Shown in pieces: positions 61,536 to 64,000 of a DNA stretch of 64,000 bases. Position 1 is the first letter of the stretch. Every line of letters begins with the position of its first letter. This stretch comes from Halobellus rarus (lineage in GTDB: Archaea; Halobacteriota; Halobacteria; Halobacteriales; Haloferacaceae): positions 434,001 to 498,000 of the forward strand of contig NZ_JANHDI010000001.1 in assembly GCF_024494595.1 (NCBI RefSeq), in the 5' to 3' direction. The position numbers were made by a program, and so were the translations under genes. The notes beneath the pieces were generated by a model. The model was not told the origin of the DNA. It saw nothing but the letters and a program-made list of their open reading frames with translations, and searched no databases.

Positions 61536-62024
61536 TCAGTCGGACCGATCGGGTTGGCGGTCGACGACTTCGATCTCGAAAACGAGCGTCCGCCCGGCGA
61601 GTTCGTGGTTGAAGTCCACCTCCACCGCGTCCTCGCGGACGGCGACGACGTCGCCGTGGAGGCCGTTCTGGGCGTGGACGTGGAGACCGACCTCGGGCTC
61701 CTCGCCGACCATTCCCTCGAACGTCTCGCGATCGTACTCGCGGACCCGATCCGATCGGACCTCGCCGTAGGCGGATTCCGGTGGCACGCGGACAGTGCGC
61801 TCCTCACCGACGGCCAGTCCTCGCACCGCCTCGTCGAGGCCGTCGATCACGTCACCGTCGCCCACCGTGAAGGCCAGCGGGCCGTAGTCGTCCGCGTCGC
61901 GATCCTGCGCCTCGTCGAGGCCGTGCTCGGTGGCGACGGCGTACTTCGAGGTTCCGAAGACCGTACCGTCTTCGAACCGGCCGACGTACTCGACGGCGAC
62001 GCGGTCGCCCCGTTCGATGGTCAT
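61536..62024 (-). CDS. FKBP-type peptidyl-prolyl isomerase (SlyD-like)
   Basis: A 162-residue isomerase that speeds protein folding. It starts MTIERGDRVAVEYVGRFEDG, has the FKBP ends PLAFTVGDGDVIDGLDEAVR and LVFEIEVVDRQ, with an insert-in-flap domain (about 90-135: ERETFEGMVG-like and LHVHAQNGLHGDVVAV) as in SlyD. The ATG at 62024 is chosen; the long upstream frame is antisense to other genes. It is divergent from the DoxX-like gene. Confidence 0.92.
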   Translation of the reverse strand: MTIERGDRVAVEYVGRFEDGTVFGTSKYAVATEHGLDEAQDRDADDYGPLAFTVGDGDVIDGLDEAVRGLAVGEERTVRVPPESAYGEVRSDRVREYDRETFEGMVGEEPEVGLHVHAQNGLHGDVVAVREDAVEVDFNHELAGRTLVFEIEVVDRQPDRSD

Positions 62025-62141
62025 ACGCGAGGTTGGCAGCGGAGCCGAAATAGCCTGTCGTCTGCGTTCGCTGCGGCAGCCGTCGCTCGACCCCGCGACC
62101 GGAGCCGAACGCTTATTGATCGTCCGCGAGTGTTCGCCAGT

Positions 62142-62546
62142 ATGACCGCGGACACCGACCACGACGACGCTTCCGAGGAGTCCGGCACCCTCTCGCGGCT
62201 CGGCCGGGTGCTGTTCGGCCTCGGCCTCGCCCTCCAGGCCTCCGAGGACTTTCGCGATATGGAGGACACGATCGAGTACGCCGAATCCGCGGGGGTCCCT
62301 CTCCCCGACCTCGCCGCGCCGTTCGCCTCCGGGATGATGTTCGTCGGCGGCCTCGGGATCGCGCTCTGGCGCGCGCCCCGGATCGCGACCGGCGCGGTCG
62401 TCACGTTCCTGGCCGTCGTGACGCCGACGATGCACGACTTCTGGAACGCCGAGGAGGGTTCGGGGAGCGGCGAACGGCTGGCGTTCTTCGGGAACCTGGC
62501 GATGTTCGGCGCGGCGCTCGCGTTCCTGCGCGAGGCGTACAAGTAG
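62142..62546 (+). CDS. DoxX-like membrane protein
   Basis: A 134-residue protein with an acidic N-terminus and four membrane helices: SRLGRVLFGLGLALQASEDF, the second around GVPLPDLAAPFASGMMFVGG, the third around ATGAVVTFLAVVTPTMHDFW and the last GNLAMFGAALAFLREAYK. The MHDFWN motif is typical of DoxX. It differs from the other DoxX gene at 50810. It is followed by the lipoprotein gene after 9 bases. Confidence 0.85.
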   Translation: MTADTDHDDASEESGTLSRLGRVLFGLGLALQASEDFRDMEDTIEYAESAGVPLPDLAAPFASGMMFVGGLGIALWRAPRIATGAVVTFLAVVTPTMHDFWNAEEGSGSGERLAFFGNLAMFGAALAFLREAYK

Positions 62547-62555
62547 CCGCACACC

Positions 62556-64000
62556 GTGACAGACACTAGCACGCGCTCCGACACGCGGAATCTGAACCGA
62601 CGGACGCTTCTCGCGACGCTCGCCAGTGCCGGCGTCGGCTCGCTCGCCGGCTGTTCGTTCGCCGAGCGTGAGTCCGACGAGGCGACGACCGAGACCGATC
62701 CCGAACTCGCCGAATCGCTGGCGCGGCGGTTCGCCCCGACGCTGTACTTCGACGCCGCGGAACCGTGGCTCCCGACGGACCCCAGACCGTACGAGAGCGA
62801 GCGGGACGGCGACCCGGTCGTCGACGGCTTCGACGCCCTCGACGGCTACCACGCGCGCGACGCCGACTCGGGGGGACCACCGGACCCGACGGTCTTCTAC
62901 AACGCCGTCGAGTACGACGACTCCCCGCTCGCAGTGGTTCAGTTCTGGCTGTACTCGGCGTTCGATCAGTTCACCACGAACTTCCACTGGCACGACTGGG
63001 AGGTGTTGCACGTCTTCGTCGACACCGAGACCGACCGACCGCAACTGTACGTCTCCAGTTCCCACTCCCGGCGGGTGCCGAACAACGAGTTCCTGGACCC
63101 CGACCCCGAGATGATCCCGCGGATCCTCGCGGAACTCGGCTCGCACTCCAGCGCGCTCTCGGTCAACGACGAGCCCGATCGGTTCCAGCGCCTCCCGGGC
63201 GCGGACCTCCTCGCCGACATCACCAACTCCGCCATCGAGAGCGTCGAGGCGCTCTCGGAGGTCCCGCTGGCCTACGGGCTCCCGCGGGACGAGGGCGCGC
63301 GACTGCCCTACGTCGTTCCCGAGTACGAGGGCGTGCCCGTGTACGACCACGAGCGACTGCCGAACGTCGAACGGACGTCGCTCGTCGACGAGGACCTGAC
63401 GGTGCGGTCGTTCGAGTCGCTCTCGTCGCCGCCGACCGACCTCCCGGGGCGTTCGACGGGCGTGGTGTTCCGTCACGGGGGGCGCGGGGACGCGGGGGCC
63501 GACGGTTCGTCTTCGGACGCTACGGAAGCGGTCGGCGGGGAATCGACCGACGCGGAATCGACCGACGGGGGAGCGGTCGACGGAACGACCGAGTACGCCT
63601 ACGAACTCGTTCCCACCGCGGAACTCGAACACATCACGGCGTTCACCGGACCGCAACTGAGCTTCGAGTTCTCCGTCCCCGAGTTCGCCGAGGACGCCAT
63701 CGCGGGCCACATCACGACGACCGGCGTCCCGTGGGAGCAACCCCGCTACGAGAACCCCGCGGCCGACATCACCGATCCCAACCACCGGGCCGCCCTGGCC
63801 GAGCGGTACGACGCCATCGGCGATGCGGCCCCGATCAACACCGTCGTGGCCGCGGTCACGGAGGCCGTATCGAGCGACGACGCACCCGACGGGGAGGGGC
63901 TGACGACGCAGACGCCGAACGTCGAGGCCGTCGCCCTCTTAGAGAGCGACCCGGCCGCCGTGCCGACGTTCGGCGGCGTCGCGGCGCTCCGCGACGTTCC
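62556..64000 (+). CDS. Tat lipoprotein with Vps62/NPP1-like domain (partial, C-terminus off window)
   Basis: A GTG-started frame open to the right edge, about 481 residues so far. Twin arginines 15-16 in NRRTLLATL and lipobox LAGC (Cys33) mark a Tat-exported lipoprotein. The first 150 residues have RFAPTLYFDAAEPWLPTDPR, then FHWHDWEVLHVFVD and YVSSSHSRRVPNNEF. The WHDWE and SSHS blocks match the conserved core of Vps62/NPP1-like proteins, which I infer as the domain. A Gly/Ser/Asp-rich insert follows (about 310-345). It has no orthologue I can name. Expected location is the outer face of the membrane. Confidence 0.7.
   Translation, partial: MTDTSTRSDTRNLNRRTLLATLASAGVGSLAGCSFAERESDEATTETDPELAESLARRFAPTLYFDAAEPWLPTDPRPYESERDGDPVVDGFDALDGYHARDADSGGPPDPTVFYNAVEYDDSPLAVVQFWLYSAFDQFTTNFHWHDWEVLHVFVDTETDRPQLYVSSSHSRRVPNNEFLDPDPEMIPRILAELGSHSSALSVNDEPDRFQRLPGADLLADITNSAIESVEALSEVPLAYGLPRDEGARLPYVVPEYEGVPVYDHERLPNVERTSLVDEDLTVRSFESLSSPPTDLPGRSTGVVFRHGGRGDAGADGSSSDATEAVGGESTDAESTDGGAVDGTTEYAYELVPTAELEHITAFTGPQLSFEFSVPEFAEDAIAGHITTTGVPWEQPRYENPAADITDPNHRAALAERYDAIGDAAPINTVVAAVTEAVSSDDAPDGEGLTTQTPNVEAVALLESDPAAVPTFGGVAALRDV

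Noticed and set aside
62025-63785. A long N-terminal extension of the FKBP gene
   Set aside because: It would run antisense through the DoxX-like and lipoprotein genes and lacks protein character; FKBP starts naturally at 62024.

Overview
The window is haloarchaeal chromosome. GC is very high, almost every protein is acidic, start codons are often ATG or GTG with TATA-like boxes a short distance upstream, and the gene set is typical of class Halobacteria: A-type ATP synthase, rpa3 with its partner, Tfx, DUF373, a retinal-forming carotenoid pair, and a CbiX/CobN cobalamin cluster. I cannot name the species; the gene content suggests a Haloferacales-like lineage, but this is inference.

Layout. 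1-1194: blh (cut by the left edge) and crtY, lycopene to retinal. 1510-5663: a secreted acidic protein, a short DUF7345-like surface protein, and a divergent membrane-anchored winged-helix regulator. 5812-14033: A-type ATP synthase, probably two transcripts (atpH-I and atpK-E-C-F-A-B), with no atpD here. 14166-18327: a methyltransferase, a pilin-like protein, then a second divergent pair of secreted protein and membrane-anchored winged-helix regulator built like the first. 18480-28010: isoprenyl diphosphate synthase, DUF373, radical SAM, TRAM and Tfx proteins, sugar nucleotidyltransferase, rpa3 and its partner, ribbon-helix-helix protein. 28184-28257: tRNA-His, followed by tandem palindromic units that repeat its 3' end.

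28564-49286: a nearly complete cobalamin block. Transcription units are cbiX2-(31-codon ORF)-cbiA; cobN-cbiC-cbiE; chlID; cbtB-cbtA-ferredoxin; and cbiT-L-F-G-H2-H1-ferredoxin-LAGLIDADG-like protein-cbiX1-DUF3209. A DNA-binding protein lies divergent to cbiT. I see a shared 12-bp near-palindrome (CAA-N6-TT[G/T]) upstream of all these units, usually as two copies exactly 20 bp apart. This looks like an operator for a cobalamin regulon, and the regulator at 48471-49286 is the natural candidate to bind it. This is the most interesting signal in the window.

49365-64000: housekeeping and membrane genes: two membrane proteins, DoxX, threonine aldolase family enzyme, CDF transporter, phosphoesterase, a two-TM winged-helix protein, PiT phosphate transporter, CNNM/CBS protein, a glutaredoxin-like/Cys-less redoxin pair, Sua5/YrdC, a degenerate solo Cas4-like protein, an FKBP isomerase, a second DoxX and a Tat lipoprotein cut by the right edge. 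No CRISPR array, insertion sequence, rRNA or prophage was seen.
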